Positions 18,067 to 28,418 of a stretch of 64,000 nt of DNA are shown here, piece after piece (within the stretch, counting starts at the first letter, position 1; each line of letters begins with the position of its first letter). The position numbers were made by a program, and so were the translations under genes. The notes under the pieces are model-generated. The model did no database searches. It was not told the DNA's origin and saw only the letters and a list, made by a program, of their open reading frames with translations. The stretch is from CAWJKP01 sp963843465 (GTDB taxonomy: Bacteria; Planctomycetota; Planctomycetia; Pirellulales; Thermoguttaceae), in contig CAWJKP010000002.1 in the NCBI GenBank assembly GCA_963843465.1, positions 1,054,001 through 1,118,000 of the forward strand. Direction: 5' to 3'.

Positions 18067-19512
18067 CTACGCGGCGGCGCGTTGGGCAACACGCAAAGGC
18101 TTGCGGCCGACGAGAATCAACGCTTGGCCACGCGACGGCAGAAGGCCGTCCAACAACCGCATCAAGGGCACCAACCGATCGGCCCAGGCCGCTTGCCGCG
18201 GGCTGCAAGGGCGCCCGCCGCCACCCTGCCCGGCGCAGGCCCGGCTGATGCCGCCCAGTTTGTCGAAGCGCCGCGCGGCGACAATCTCGAACCCGGCCGC
18301 CGCCATCCGCGCCTCGATCGGCTCGGCCGACGCAGCCAGGTTCGTCCCGGCCGGCAGCACCAGAATGCAATGTCCGCCAGGTTCCAACAGGCGGAAGAAA
18401 CCCTGCAAGGCGTCATCGGACCGGCCTTGCTCGGACCAGCGGGAACAGACGATCGTATCGAGCCGGTCCGCTTCCCATCGCTGGAAATCGCCCGGCGCAA
18501 GGTCGGCCCGATCGATGCGCACGTTATCGCGGTCGCCGAATCGCTGTTCGAGCACGGCCGTGCACAGCGGCTGGTCGTCTGCCAGCACCAGGTGCGGGCG
18601 TTTGACGAGCATGCCGCTGATAACGCCGACGCCCGCCCCGGTCTCCAACAACCGCTGACCCAAGAAGGGCTTGATCTGCTCGACGATCCAACGATGGTAG
18701 CGGTGCGCCCGGGCCGAGGCGGCCAGCCGATAAAACGCGGCGTGATGCGTGAATTGCGGGTCGAGGAACCGCGAGCGCAAGATTTCGCCCAAGGCCAGCA
18801 GCCCGTCGCGGGGGCGGATCTTCTTGCCGTCCAGGTACGTCCGGCTGCTGTAGCTGATCGGCACCTGGTAGATCCGCGCGCCCCACTGGGCCAGGCGGCA
18901 GGTCAGCTCCGGCTCGAAGGTGAAGGACTTGCTCCGCAATCGCAGTTGCTTGAGGATGTTGGAGCGAACGAGCTTGTAGCAGGTCTCCATGTCGGTCAGA
19001 TAAAGGTTGTTGACGATGTTCGACAACAGCGTCAGTCCCTTGTTGATCATCGTATGCCAGAAAGGCGACACGCGCCGCGCCGCGCCGGCATAACGCGAGC
19101 CGAAGACGGCATCGGCCTTGCCGGCCATGATCGGCTCCAACAGGAGATGGAAGTCGCGGGGGTCGTATTCCAGGTCGGCGTCCTGGACGATGGCCACTTC
19201 GCCCGTGATGTGCTCGATCGCGGTCCGCATCGCGACGCCCTTGCCGCAGTTGCGCTGGTGGCGCAGGGGCTTGATCCGCGTATCGGCCGCGGCAAGCTCC
19301 TGGAGCAATTCCCAGGAGCCGTCGGTCGAACCGTCGTCGACCACAATCAGCTCGATCTCCAGCGGCAAGGGCGTGCTGAGCACCCGGCCGACGATCGTGC
19401 GGAGCGTCCAGAACTCGTTGAAAACCGGCATCAGAACCGAGAGCTTGCGGACCGGCGGCTGGCAAGTCGCGGCATGGGAAGGACCTTCCTGGTCCGTTGG
19501 AGCTATCTTCAC
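18067..19512 (-). CDS. GT2 glycosyltransferase fused to a SAM methyltransferase-like domain
   Basis: Residues about 22-260 form a GT2 (dolichol-phosphate mannose synthase-like) domain with LSVLMPVFNEFWTLR, VVDDGSTDGS and VQDADLEYDP. Residues about 290-420 form a class I methyltransferase-like domain with LLETGAGVGVISG (motif I). The C-terminus is basic with no clear membrane segment. The start is GTG 19512, because GGAGG lies five bases upstream and the longer frame begins with TTG and lacks a site. The fusion suggests a lipid-linked sugar that is also methylated, which is inference. Confidence 0.8.
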   Translation of the reverse strand: MKIAPTDQEGPSHAATCQPPVRKLSVLMPVFNEFWTLRTIVGRVLSTPLPLEIELIVVDDGSTDGSWELLQELAAADTRIKPLRHQRNCGKGVAMRTAIEHITGEVAIVQDADLEYDPRDFHLLLEPIMAGKADAVFGSRYAGAARRVSPFWHTMINKGLTLLSNIVNNLYLTDMETCYKLVRSNILKQLRLRSKSFTFEPELTCRLAQWGARIYQVPISYSSRTYLDGKKIRPRDGLLALGEILRSRFLDPQFTHHAAFYRLAASARAHRYHRWIVEQIKPFLGQRLLETGAGVGVISGMLVKRPHLVLADDQPLCTAVLEQRFGDRDNVRIDRADLAPGDFQRWEADRLDTIVCSRWSEQGRSDDALQGFFRLLEPGGHCILVLPAGTNLAASAEPIEARMAAAGFEIVAARRFDKLGGISRACAGQGGGGRPCSPRQAAWADRLVPLMRLLDGLLPSRGQALILVGRKPLRVAQRAAA

Positions 19513-19727
19513 CGTCGCCTCCCTCCCACTGCTTGTCGGGGTATATCGGGGGAGAACGATACCCGAAGCGCCAGGCTGGGTAAAGGGCAACCTTTTCGAC
19601 TTTAGGCAGCCGCTGGGCAAACGCCCTTGACGCGGGCTTCCCCGGGCGGCTATCCTCCGGCGTCACGGGCGTGAAGATGGGACGCTCCGCGCCGCTTGGA
19701 ATTCCCCTGGTCAGGGACGATCTTGCG

Positions 19728-21482
19728 ATGCCAGAAGTCGCCAACCCGCAATCGCGGCCGCTCCGGCCCGCGCCCTTGGCCCCCTTGGAGCTCTTTCCCG
19801 GCCAGCCCGAACTGCTTTCGCCCCAGGCCCAAGCCCGTTGGTTTTGGACGTTCTTGATCATTGGCCTCTCGCTCCGCCTGGTGCGATACCTGTTGCGATT
19901 CCCGCTCTGGGAAGACGAGGCCGGGCTTTCGGCGAACCTCCTGGACCGCGGGTACCGCGAGCTGCTCCAGCCGCTGAACTATGACCAGATCGCCCCGACG
20001 CTGTTTCTTTGGGGCGAGTTGACCGTGGTCCGACTGCTGGGATTCAGCGAATACACGCTGCGGCTGGTTCCCTTCCTGTGCAGCATGGGCAGTTTGCTGT
20101 TGTTTGGCCATGTAGCGAGACGATTGCTCCGCGGCGTGACCCTCGTGCTCGCCGTCGGGCTGTTCGCGGTCAGCTATCCACTGACCCGCTATGCGGCGGA
20201 AGTGAAGCCCTATGCCTGCGACCTGTTCCTCGCGCTGGCGATGCTGGCGTTTCTCGTGGAGTGGCTGGGAGGTTCCGGGCGGAAACGCTGGCTCTGGGCG
20301 CTGGCGGCGATTGTCGGCCCGGCCGTGGGATACTCGTACGCGGCCGTCTTCGTAGCCGGCGGGACCAGTCTCGTCGTCGCCTATCGGCTTTGGCGGTCAA
20401 GGTGGGGCGGTTGGTGGCCCTGGGCGGTCTTCAACCTGGTGCTGGCGGCGAGCTTCGTGGCCTTAATGATCGTGAACCGCTCGGCCGTGAGCGGCGCCGA
20501 GCAACAGAACATGGATCACTGCTGGGTGGACAGCTTCCCGCCGCTTGCACATCCCTGGAAGTTGTTCGCTTGGTTCTTGCGGATTCACTGCGAGGGCATG
20601 TTGGGGTATCCCGCCGGCGGCCCGAATTGGGGCAGCGCGGTTTCGTTTCTCCTCTGCCTGGCCGGCGCGGTGATTCTTGTCCGGCGGCGGCGAGGGTTCT
20701 TGCTGGCCGTGTTGCTGGCCCCCTTGGCGTTGAACTTCGTGGCCGCCGCCATGCACCGCTACCCCTACGGCGGCCACGCGCGGATGACGCTCTTCATGGC
20801 CCCGGCGTTCTGTATCCTCATCGGCCTGGGCATGGCCGCTGGAGCCTCGTGGGCGGCGGCCTTGCGGGGCCGGTTGATGCGGCGGGCGGGCGCCCCGACC
20901 GCCTCGAACCGGCGGTACGCCCGAACTGCGGTGCTGGCCCTGTTTGGCTTCTTCCTGGCCTTCGGGGCCGGGATCCTCTTCCGCGACCTGTGGTACCCCT
21001 ACAAATCGGGGACCACGCTGCGGGCGAAGGAGTTCGCCCAATGGTTCTGGTCCGACCTGGCGGTGGACAGCGAGTTGGTCTGCCTGGAGACCGACCTCAA
21101 AGCGAACCTTTCGCCCGGCTCGTACGAGCACGGATTGGCGTCGCTGTATCTTTGCAACCAGCGGATCTACTCCCCGCGCCATGCTCGCGGGGAACCGCCG
21201 CGATGGGATCGCCTCTCGGCCGAGCGGCCGCTGCGCTGCGTCTTGTTTCGCTCTACGACGTGGGAGCGCGACGCGCGGCCCTTGGAAAGATGGCTCGATG
21301 GTGTGCAGCGAGACTATCGACTCGTCGCGCACGACAGATATCCCGCCCCATTCTATGACAAGTGGGACCGCAGGCCGGTAACGGTCGACTTCATCGAGGT
21401 CTTCAAGTTCGTACCCAAGGGTGCCGTCCACGGGGGCATCACGGTCCGGTCCCCGGTCCCCTCCGGGAGAGGGACGGGGTGA
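19728..21482 (+). CDS. GT-C family membrane glycosyltransferase-like protein
   Basis: A 584-residue multi-pass protein with about ten hydrophobic segments. The first loop has LWEDEAGLSANLLDRGY, the acidic loop expected in GT-C/PMT_2 enzymes, then a large soluble C-terminal part. ATG 19728 is preferred over GTG 19671 because a short soluble lead then precedes the first helix. The final residues (RSPVPSGRGTG) come from a short palindromic element whose GGGGTGAG supplies the stop codon. Substrate unknown. Confidence 0.75.
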   Translation: MPEVANPQSRPLRPAPLAPLELFPGQPELLSPQAQARWFWTFLIIGLSLRLVRYLLRFPLWEDEAGLSANLLDRGYRELLQPLNYDQIAPTLFLWGELTVVRLLGFSEYTLRLVPFLCSMGSLLLFGHVARRLLRGVTLVLAVGLFAVSYPLTRYAAEVKPYACDLFLALAMLAFLVEWLGGSGRKRWLWALAAIVGPAVGYSYAAVFVAGGTSLVVAYRLWRSRWGGWWPWAVFNLVLAASFVALMIVNRSAVSGAEQQNMDHCWVDSFPPLAHPWKLFAWFLRIHCEGMLGYPAGGPNWGSAVSFLLCLAGAVILVRRRRGFLLAVLLAPLALNFVAAAMHRYPYGGHARMTLFMAPAFCILIGLGMAAGASWAAALRGRLMRRAGAPTASNRRYARTAVLALFGFFLAFGAGILFRDLWYPYKSGTTLRAKEFAQWFWSDLAVDSELVCLETDLKANLSPGSYEHGLASLYLCNQRIYSPRHARGEPPRWDRLSAERPLRCVLFRSTTWERDARPLERWLDGVQRDYRLVAHDRYPAPFYDKWDRRPVTVDFIEVFKFVPKGAVHGGITVRSPVPSGRGTG

Positions 21483-21483
21483 G
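21454..21483. repeat. CCCTCCGGGAGAGGG-type repeat, copy 1
   Basis: CCCCTCCGGGAGAGGGACGGGGTGAG forms a short stem and encodes the last residues and the TGA stop of the GT-C protein. Similar units are at 27114-27144 and 51160-51194. Confidence 0.65.
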
Positions 21484-21588
21484 CGGAACCCGCCAGACCA
21501 ACATGCGGCGCTCGGGGCGGCGGACGGGAGGTGGCGTTGCGGGCGTTTGTCGAGAATGGGACTACCTACCTTTCTCCCATTTTTCGCT

Positions 21589-21594
21589 TATAAT
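21589..21594 (+). promoter_or_regulatory. Candidate -10 box for ccsBA
   Basis: A perfect TATAAT lies about 87 bases upstream of the ccsBA start. No good -35 hexamer is seen at 16-18 bases upstream, so this is only a candidate. The rest of the gap 21484-21680 holds nothing recognised. Confidence 0.3.
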
Positions 21595-21680
21595 CGGTTG
21601 ACCGGGGCTTATGGGCAATCGCCTCGCCCGCCCGCCGTTTTGGTTGCCTGCCTGTCGCCTTGGCCCGCCGATGATTACTT

Positions 21681-24600
21681 ATGGCATCTCCTAACCTCCG
21701 TTGTCCCGGCCGGCCCTTTTGGATGCGTTTGCTGCTGGGGGGTGCGGAGACCTTGGCCTCGCTCAAGCTGGCCGTACTGGTGATCGCCGCTTCGGCCTTC
21801 GTGCTCGGCTGGGCGACCTTTGTGGAGCGCGAGTACGGCACCGCGGCCGTCCACTTCGGCATCTACGGCACCTGGTGGTTCGCCGGCCTGTTGGGCCTGC
21901 TGGGGCTCAACGTGCTCTCCGCCGCGCTGATCCGCTTTCCCTGGAAGAAGCACCAGACCGGCTTTGTCATTACTCATGCCGGCATCATCCTGCTGCTGAT
22001 CGGCTGCCTGCAAAGCCGCCTGGGCGGGATCGACGCGCAGTTGCCGATCTTCGAGGCCGACACCGGGCACGTGGCCTTCGAGGACAAGCAGCACTTCGAG
22101 CTGCGGATCGAGCCCACCGGGCCCGCGGGCGGCAGGGACAACTTGCGGCGGAGCCGCGGCGGCAAGCTGGTCCGCATCCCCTTCACGCCCGGCCCGTTCA
22201 ATTGGCGCGACTATTCGGCCGACCTGGTTCGCTGGCCCTGGCAAGACGACGGCACGCTCTTCTGGTTTCCCTGGCGGCTGGCCTACCGCGACTTCGGCCC
22301 GATCTATCGCGGCAACGGCCTGCAACTCTCCGTGCTGGACTACCTGAGCGACTCGCAACTGCGGCCGGCCTCGCCGCACGATCAATCAGGGGCCTCTATC
22401 GTGCCGGTGCCGTTCGACAAGAAAAAGGACAAGGTGCTCAAGCAACGGCGGGTTCGTTTGCGGCTGTCGATCGATGGCCATACGGAGACCGCCTGGCTCG
22501 ACGGTCTGCCGATGATCCCCGCCGAGCTGTTGGGCCCGTCCTTCCGCGAGGGCCAGCAGTGGACGGTCCAGGGCAAGGACCGCCGGGTGAAGATCAGGCT
22601 GGTCTGGGACGAGATCGACACGGGCTTCCGGCTCTACCTGCACCACTTCGACCGCCGGCTGGACCCGGGCACCAGCCAGCCCTCGCATTACTCGAGCCTG
22701 GTGAGCAGGCTGCCGCCGGAAAGCGCCGCGGAAGTCGAAGCCCGGCGCAGCGACCGGGCGGCGGCGGCCGCGGAGGACCGGGCGGCGGCGGCAGAGGCCG
22801 AGAAGATCTCGATCACGCTCAACGAGCCGGTGAACTTCGCCGACCCCAGGACGGGCCTCTCCTATCGCATGTACCAGGAATCGTTCCAAGGCCCTTTCAG
22901 ACCGGGCAACGAGACGTTCGACGAGCTGGCCGGCCCGACCGATCGCGACGAGCTTTGGGAGTCGGTGCTCACGGTGAACTACGATCCGGGCCGGGGCTTG
23001 AAGTATTTTGGCTGCCTGCTGGTCGTTGCCGGCATCGCGACCATGTTTTACATGCGGGCCTACTTCTTCCGGCCCGCCTCTACCACGGAAACACGCATGA
23101 ATGCAAAGATCGCAATCGGGGCTCTGATCTTCCTGGCTTCGTTGGGCGCCGTCGATGCACTGGCCGAGCCAGTGGCGCCTGCACTGGCCGAGCCAGTGGC
23201 ACCCACCGCGCCATCCGCTGCCGCGGGGATGGACTGGTCTGCCTGGAAGCACATCCCGGTCTTCGACAATGGCCGGATCATGCCCGTCAATACCTTCGCC
23301 ATGTCGGTTGTGGAGACCGTCTGCGGCACCGAGAGCCCGACGCTGGCCCTGGTGGGCACGGCCGACGGGCAGGGGCAGGAGCCGGAGAGCCTGGCCGCGG
23401 CGAAAGTGCTCTTCCCCGACGGCAAGCCGCGGAGGTTCACCGCCCCGGAGTTGTTGTTGAGCTGGCTGGTCGAGCCGCAGCGATGGGAGAGCGTCCCTTT
23501 CCTGCAGGCCGGCCATGAAGGTCTCCGCCGCGACGTTTTGGGACTGCCGATTGCGGCCAAGGCCGGCCGCCTGAAGTACGTCTCGCCCTGGCAGGTGATG
23601 CGATCCGAGGGCTTCCGCAAACAGATGCTGGCGATGGCCGAGAGCCAGGCCCTGGCCGACAAGCGGATGCAGCCGGCGAAGTTCACGGCCGTCGAGGAGA
23701 AGACCAAGAGTCTTTTCGACGCCATCAGCATGTTCCGCCTGGTCGCCTACGATCCCAGGGCCGACTTCAGCGCGGGCAGCCGCTTCGACGACCGGCTTAC
23801 CAGCCTGGCCCGCACCTGGCAGGACCTCGGCCCGGGCGTGCGGGAGATGGCCGAGATCGGTCTGGGCGACCGCCTCCGCGAGGCGGTCGACGCAACCGGC
23901 AAGTCGATCGTGAAGCTGGTGGACCTGGCCCAGAAACAGGAGTTGACGCCCAAACGGGCGGAGCCGATCCTGGTGGTCTTGGAGAGATCGTCGGCGGTGC
24001 TGGCCCAGCAGTTGGCGGAGGTCAAGCGGGTGAGCCTCGCCGGCAGTCCCGGCGGTATCTTGCCGAAGGACCTTGACGCCATTCGCACGCGGATCCACGC
24101 CCTGTCGGCCAACGGCGGAGACTTGGCGCGGCAGGCCCGGCAGGCTCACTACGCCCTCTACGACACCGGGCACGCGCTGCGCCTGGTGCCCGCATTGGAC
24201 CCGGCCGCCTTGGAAAAGAACCGCGACCCCAGCGACGACATCCCGCCTTGGCTCGCCTTTCAGACGCTGATCTACGGCTCGCCGGACGTGCTCCGGGGCT
24301 ATCCGCCCGACCTGCTCCAACAGGTCCGCGCGAGCTTCCACGGGGCGGAAGCGGCCTACATCGACCGCGGCAATCCCCAGAGGCCGGCGACCTTCAACGC
24401 GGCGATGAACGACTTTGCCGCCTCGCTGGGGCGGTTGGGGCGAGCGATCGAGCCGGCGCGGAGGGAGTTGCCCATCCAGCAGCGGGACGACGATCTGATA
24501 AGGGTCACGGCCTATCCGCCTGCCGGCGCCACCGCGACCGAGGTCTTTTACAACGATCTCGATCCGTTCTTCTGGTCGTGGGTGGTGAGTTTCGGGGCCC

Positions 24601-26085
24601 TGACGGCCTTCGCCCTGGCCCTGGGCGTCTTCCGCAAGCCGCTGCTCTGGACAGGGCTGGCGATACTCCTGCTGGCCCAGGCCTTCACGATCGGCGGCAT
24701 GGCCCTGCGGATCGCGATCACCGGTTGGGCCCCGGTGACCAACATGTTCGAGACCGTGATCTTCGTCGCCTTGGTGGTCGCCCTGTTGGGGATCTGGTTC
24801 GCCTTGCTGCCGCTGAGCTGGCCGGGCCTGAGCAGCAGTTGGCGGATGACGGCCATCCCCGGCTCCTTCGAGGCCACGCCGCTGGGGCCGGAGCTGATGA
24901 GCGTTGGCGGCGAAAGCTATTATCGCCGGGCCGGACTGGCGCTGCTGCTTCCCCGCATGGCCTTGGCAGCAGGGCTGGTCTATCTGCTGGCTTTCAAGAG
25001 CTACGGCTACGGCAAAGCCGGTACCTTGATCGCGGTCTGGCCCCGGATGGACGTTGGCACCTCGCTGCCGACCGTGCAGAACCTGCTGGTCTGGGCGGTC
25101 GGTCTGTGCATGGCGTGCCTGGCGGCGTGGGTATTGCCGCGGTTGGCCCTCTCGCTCGCGTTAGGCGTGGCGAACGTGCCGTACACGCTCTGGAAGCAGG
25201 GCTTCGCCCGGCCGCTGGCGGAGGTGGTCGCCCGGAAATCGTTCTTGCTGGCGGGCGCGAGCGTCTCATTCCTTGCCGCCTACGTGGCCTACCTTTTCTC
25301 TTCCGATTATGCGCCCGTGTTGAACAGGCACATCAGCCCGCTGCAGCCGGTGCTGCGGAGCAATCTCTGGCTGACTTTCCACGTGCTGACGATCACTTCC
25401 AGCTACGCGGCCGGCGTGTTGGCCTGGGCGTTGGGGAATATCGCGCTGGCCTGGTACCTTTTCGGCCGTTACCGCCAGCCGAGTGGCGAGTGGCCAATGG
25501 CGGGTGGCGAGTTCCGCACTGCCGGAGATGCCAGTAGTGGCACCCATGCGGAGTTCGCAAGAGTCGAATTGGCCGAGTCCCTCTCGCAGCAGTCACCGGC
25601 GACGCTGTTAGCCCCGGCGGCCACGCCGGCTGCACCGGGTGCCCTGCCGCGGCTTCCGCCGGAGATTTGCGAGACGCTGGGAAGCTTCCTCTACAAGGTG
25701 ATCCAGGTGGCCGTGCTGCTGCTGGCCGCCGGCACGATCCTCGGCGGGTTGTGGGCGGACGTTCTCGTGGGGCCGCTTCTGGGGTTGGGACCCGAAGGAG
25801 GTCTGGGCCCTGGTGTCGTTGTTGATCTACCTGGCCGTGCTGCACGGCCGCTACGTCGGCTGGTTCGGCAATTTTGGCCTCGCGGTGGGCGCGGTGGTCG
25901 GCGCGTGCTCGATCCTCATGGCCTGGTACGGCGTGAACTTCGTGCTGGGAAGCGGCCTGCACACCTACGGCGAGGGCGTCGGCGGCGTACAATGGGCCTT
26001 GATAATCGTGGGGCTGAACTGGACCTTCGCCATCCTGGCGGCGCTGCGCTATCGCCTGGAGACCGGCTTTGTACCTGGGCATTGA
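21681..26085 (+). CDS. ccsBA: Fused cytochrome c biogenesis protein (ResB/CcsB + CcsA), one frameshift
   Basis: System II cytochrome c maturation: exports heme and attaches it to apocytochromes on the outer face. The N-terminal third is ResB-like (four hydrophobic segments, large soluble loop). A second leader-like helix (about residue 475) and a soluble region follow, then a CcsA domain with VTNMFETVIF and VLNRHISPLQPVLRSNLWLTFHV. The WGRFWGWDPKEVWALV heme-handling motif is encoded at 25770-25820, but in another frame. One extra base near 25760-25765 breaks the gene; repaired length is 1467 residues. A 24-bp duplication (LAEPVAPA) at 23160-23210 and a GTGGCGAGTGG repeat at about 25490 lie in soluble loops. 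Confidence 0.85.
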
Positions 26086-27140
26086 GATTGGCGGCACGAA
26101 ACTGCAACTGGGGGTCGGGCCGGGCGATGGCGGGCCCTTGGTTGCCCTCCAGCGACTCGACGTTCGAGCCGGCCCAAGGGGCCCAGGGGATTCTGCGGCA
26201 GATCGCTCGCACGGCCGCGCCGCTGATCCGGGAACATTCGATCCGGGCCATGGGCGTGGGCTTCGGCGGGCCGGTCGACGGCGCCTCGGGGCGGACCGTC
26301 GTCAGCCACCAGGTCGAAGGCTGGCGCGACTTTCCCCTGGCCGATTGGTGCCGTCAAACCCTGGGCCTGCCCGCGCTGGTGGCCAACGATTCCGACAGTG
26401 CGGGCCTGGCCGAGGCCCGCTTCGGCGCCGGCCGCGGACGCCGGATTGTCTTCTACAGCAACGTCGGCAGCGGCATCGGCGGGGCGCTGGCGATCGGCGG
26501 CCAGCTCTACCAGGGCGCCGCGGGGATTGCCTCGGAGATCGGCCACTTGCGGCCCGGTCTGCACGCCGAGCGGCCCGACCAGACGGTGGAGGCGCTGGCC
26601 AGCGGTTGGGGCATCACGGCCGCCGTCCAGTCGCGGCTCTCCGACCCGGTCTCCCACTCCCTGGAATCGCTGGTTCGCGGCAGCCGGCCCGCGGAGCCCG
26701 ACGCTGTGCGGCAGCGGCTGGCCGAGCTGGAAGAGGCGGCCGAGCGGGACGCGGCCGACCTGCTCGAGCGGTGCGGCGGGAAAGTGGAGCAGCTCGACGC
26801 GCGGATCATCGCCACGGCTGCCCAGCACGGCAACCGGCTCGCGCGGGAGGCCTTCCACCACGCCATCCAGGCTTTCGGTTGGGCCCTGGGGCAGGTGATC
26901 ACGCTGCTGGCGCCCAACGTGGTGGTTGTCGGCGGCGGCGTATCATTGGTGGGCGAAGATCTCTTTTTCCGACCCTTGCGAGTCCAGGTCCGCCGCTACG
27001 TTTTCCCGCCGCTTTGCGATGCTTTCGAGATCGTACCCGCCGCCTTGGGCGAAGAAGTCGTCGTCCACGGCGTGCTGGCCCTGGCCGCGGAGCGGTTTCC
27101 CATCGAGTTCGCCTCACCCTCCGGGGAAGGGCCGGGGTGA
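26069..27140 (+). CDS. ROK-family sugar kinase/regulator, one frameshift
   Basis: Begins at TTG 26069, overlapping the ccsBA end by 17 bases. MYLGIEIGGTKLQLGV is the ATP-binding loop. After about residue 30 the frame must shift by one base (extra base at 26120-26175) to continue as PAQGAQGILRQI. The rest has VANDSDSAGLAEARFGAG, a GSGIGGALAIGG strand and EIGHLRPG. The usual ROK zinc motif CxCGxxGC is absent (GLHAERPDQTVEALAS instead). Repaired length is 356 residues. No DNA-binding domain, so a glucokinase-type or N-acetyl sugar kinase is more likely than a repressor. The end FASPSGEGPG is repeat-encoded. Confidence 0.82.
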
Positions 27141-27144
27141 GGGG
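27114..27144. repeat. CCCTCCGGGGAAGGG-type repeat, copy 2
   Basis: TCACCCTCCGGGGAAGGGC plus GGGGTGAGG encodes the last residues and the TGA stop of the ROK gene, as the copy at 21454-21483 does for the GT-C gene. Confidence 0.65.
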
Positions 27145-27187
27145 AAGCGGCCACAAACCAGCAGGACGCTTCGCATCCGTGCCGGGT

Positions 27188-28390
27188 TTACTGACCTGTC
27201 CGTTTGGCCGCTTCGATTCGTTGCTGCCGGAAGAAATCGAATCCCCCGCCACCTCGCCATCCCACCAGTTCAGAGATTCCCGATTCGTCGCCATCTACAA
27301 CAAGCTGCAACCTCTCTGAACAGTGAGTCACGGCATGCTCGCCTTGCTCGATGCCGATGTACTGCCTGCCGCACTTGTGGGCCACAGCCGCCGTGGTTCC
27401 TGATCCAAGGTAGGCGTCGAGCACGAGATCGCCTGGCGATGTTGCAATTTGAATGATGCGGTAGATCAGCGTCTCCGGCTTCGGCGTGTCGAACACGTCC
27501 TTGTCGGGAAAAAGCTTAATCAGGTGCTTCTTTGCAAAGTCGTTGGTTCCAACCTCTTCCGCGGTCCACAAAGTGTGTGGCGTTAGACCCGCCCGCGCCG
27601 CCGAAAGAAATCGCTTTATTCTCGGAACCCCGTTGCCGTCCTTGCCGAACCAGACATTGCCCGCCTTAATCTCTTTCTCCATTTTCTTCAAGCTATAAAT
27701 CCAGCACCTCCCGGGAGGCGGGTAAAATACCCTACCACTCGGGCTAGCCAGCTTGTAGAATTGGTCTGGCGTGCCATGACCTGATTGAGCGTTCGCCGAT
27801 ACTGACTGCCACGGTCCGCGGGGATCGTTGTCCGGATTCTTGTACCTCGCCTTGACCTCCGGGCTAAGTTCAAGACCGTTCCGCGTCGCATTGAATCGTC
27901 TTAAGTCCTTCGCGTAAACCAGGATGTACTCATGGTTGTTGGAGAAAACCTTGCGGTTCTCTCGTGTCGTCCGCTGCTGCCAGACGACTGTTGTCACGAA
28001 GTTCTTGCGCCGAAGAATCGCGTCACAGGCGACCTTGAGGTAATGGACCTCCCGGTCATCAATCGAAATCCACAGGCTCCCGTCATCGCGCAAAAACTCT
28101 GAAAGCAGCTCGACCCTCGCGGTTGTTTCCTCTAGCCACGTTCGGTGATCGCGTGAATCCTGATAATGGTAGTGTCTCTCTTGGTTGTTGTATGGTGGGT
28201 CGATATAACAGCACCGTACCGTTCCTTCGAAGCGAGGCAGCAATGCCCCGAGCGTTGCGAGGTTCTCACCCTGAATAAGGGTGTTGCCGGTGTTCCGAGC
28301 ACCGTATGCTAGCTTTGGGACGTGCTGGAGGCCCGGAACATCGAAGCAGTCGAGCCGCGAAAACATGCGCCGTTTCGGGATCGGTGGCAT
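27188..28390 (-). CDS. Site-specific DNA methyltransferase, adenine type (beta class, Mod-like)
   Basis: A 400-residue enzyme. The catalytic motif DPPYNNQERHYHY (about residue 67) precedes the SAM motif LDAYLGSGTTAAVAH (about 330), so it is beta class. The style recalls type III Mod subunits, and DPPY suggests N6-adenine. The start is ATG 28390, because TGAGGA lies about seven bases upstream and the longer frame begins with TTG. It is divergent from a second methyltransferase with only 28 bases between start codons. No nuclease or Res-like helicase gene is beside it. Confidence 0.85.
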   Translation of the reverse strand: MPPIPKRRMFSRLDCFDVPGLQHVPKLAYGARNTGNTLIQGENLATLGALLPRFEGTVRCCYIDPPYNNQERHYHYQDSRDHRTWLEETTARVELLSEFLRDDGSLWISIDDREVHYLKVACDAILRRKNFVTTVVWQQRTTRENRKVFSNNHEYILVYAKDLRRFNATRNGLELSPEVKARYKNPDNDPRGPWQSVSANAQSGHGTPDQFYKLASPSGRVFYPPPGRCWIYSLKKMEKEIKAGNVWFGKDGNGVPRIKRFLSAARAGLTPHTLWTAEEVGTNDFAKKHLIKLFPDKDVFDTPKPETLIYRIIQIATSPGDLVLDAYLGSGTTAAVAHKCGRQYIGIEQGEHAVTHCSERLQLVVDGDESGISELVGWRGGGGFDFFRQQRIEAAKRTGQ

Positions 28391-28418
28391 AATATAGTCC
28401 TCAGGAATTAGTGTAACG

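Noticed and set aside
21681..27140. One continuous 1819-codon open frame spanning cytochrome assembly and ROK domains, which looks like a giant fusion.
   Set aside because: Between about 25765 and 26170 this frame reads nonsense, while the CcsA end and ROK start are in other frames with proper stop and start. Two extra bases explain the apparent fusion.
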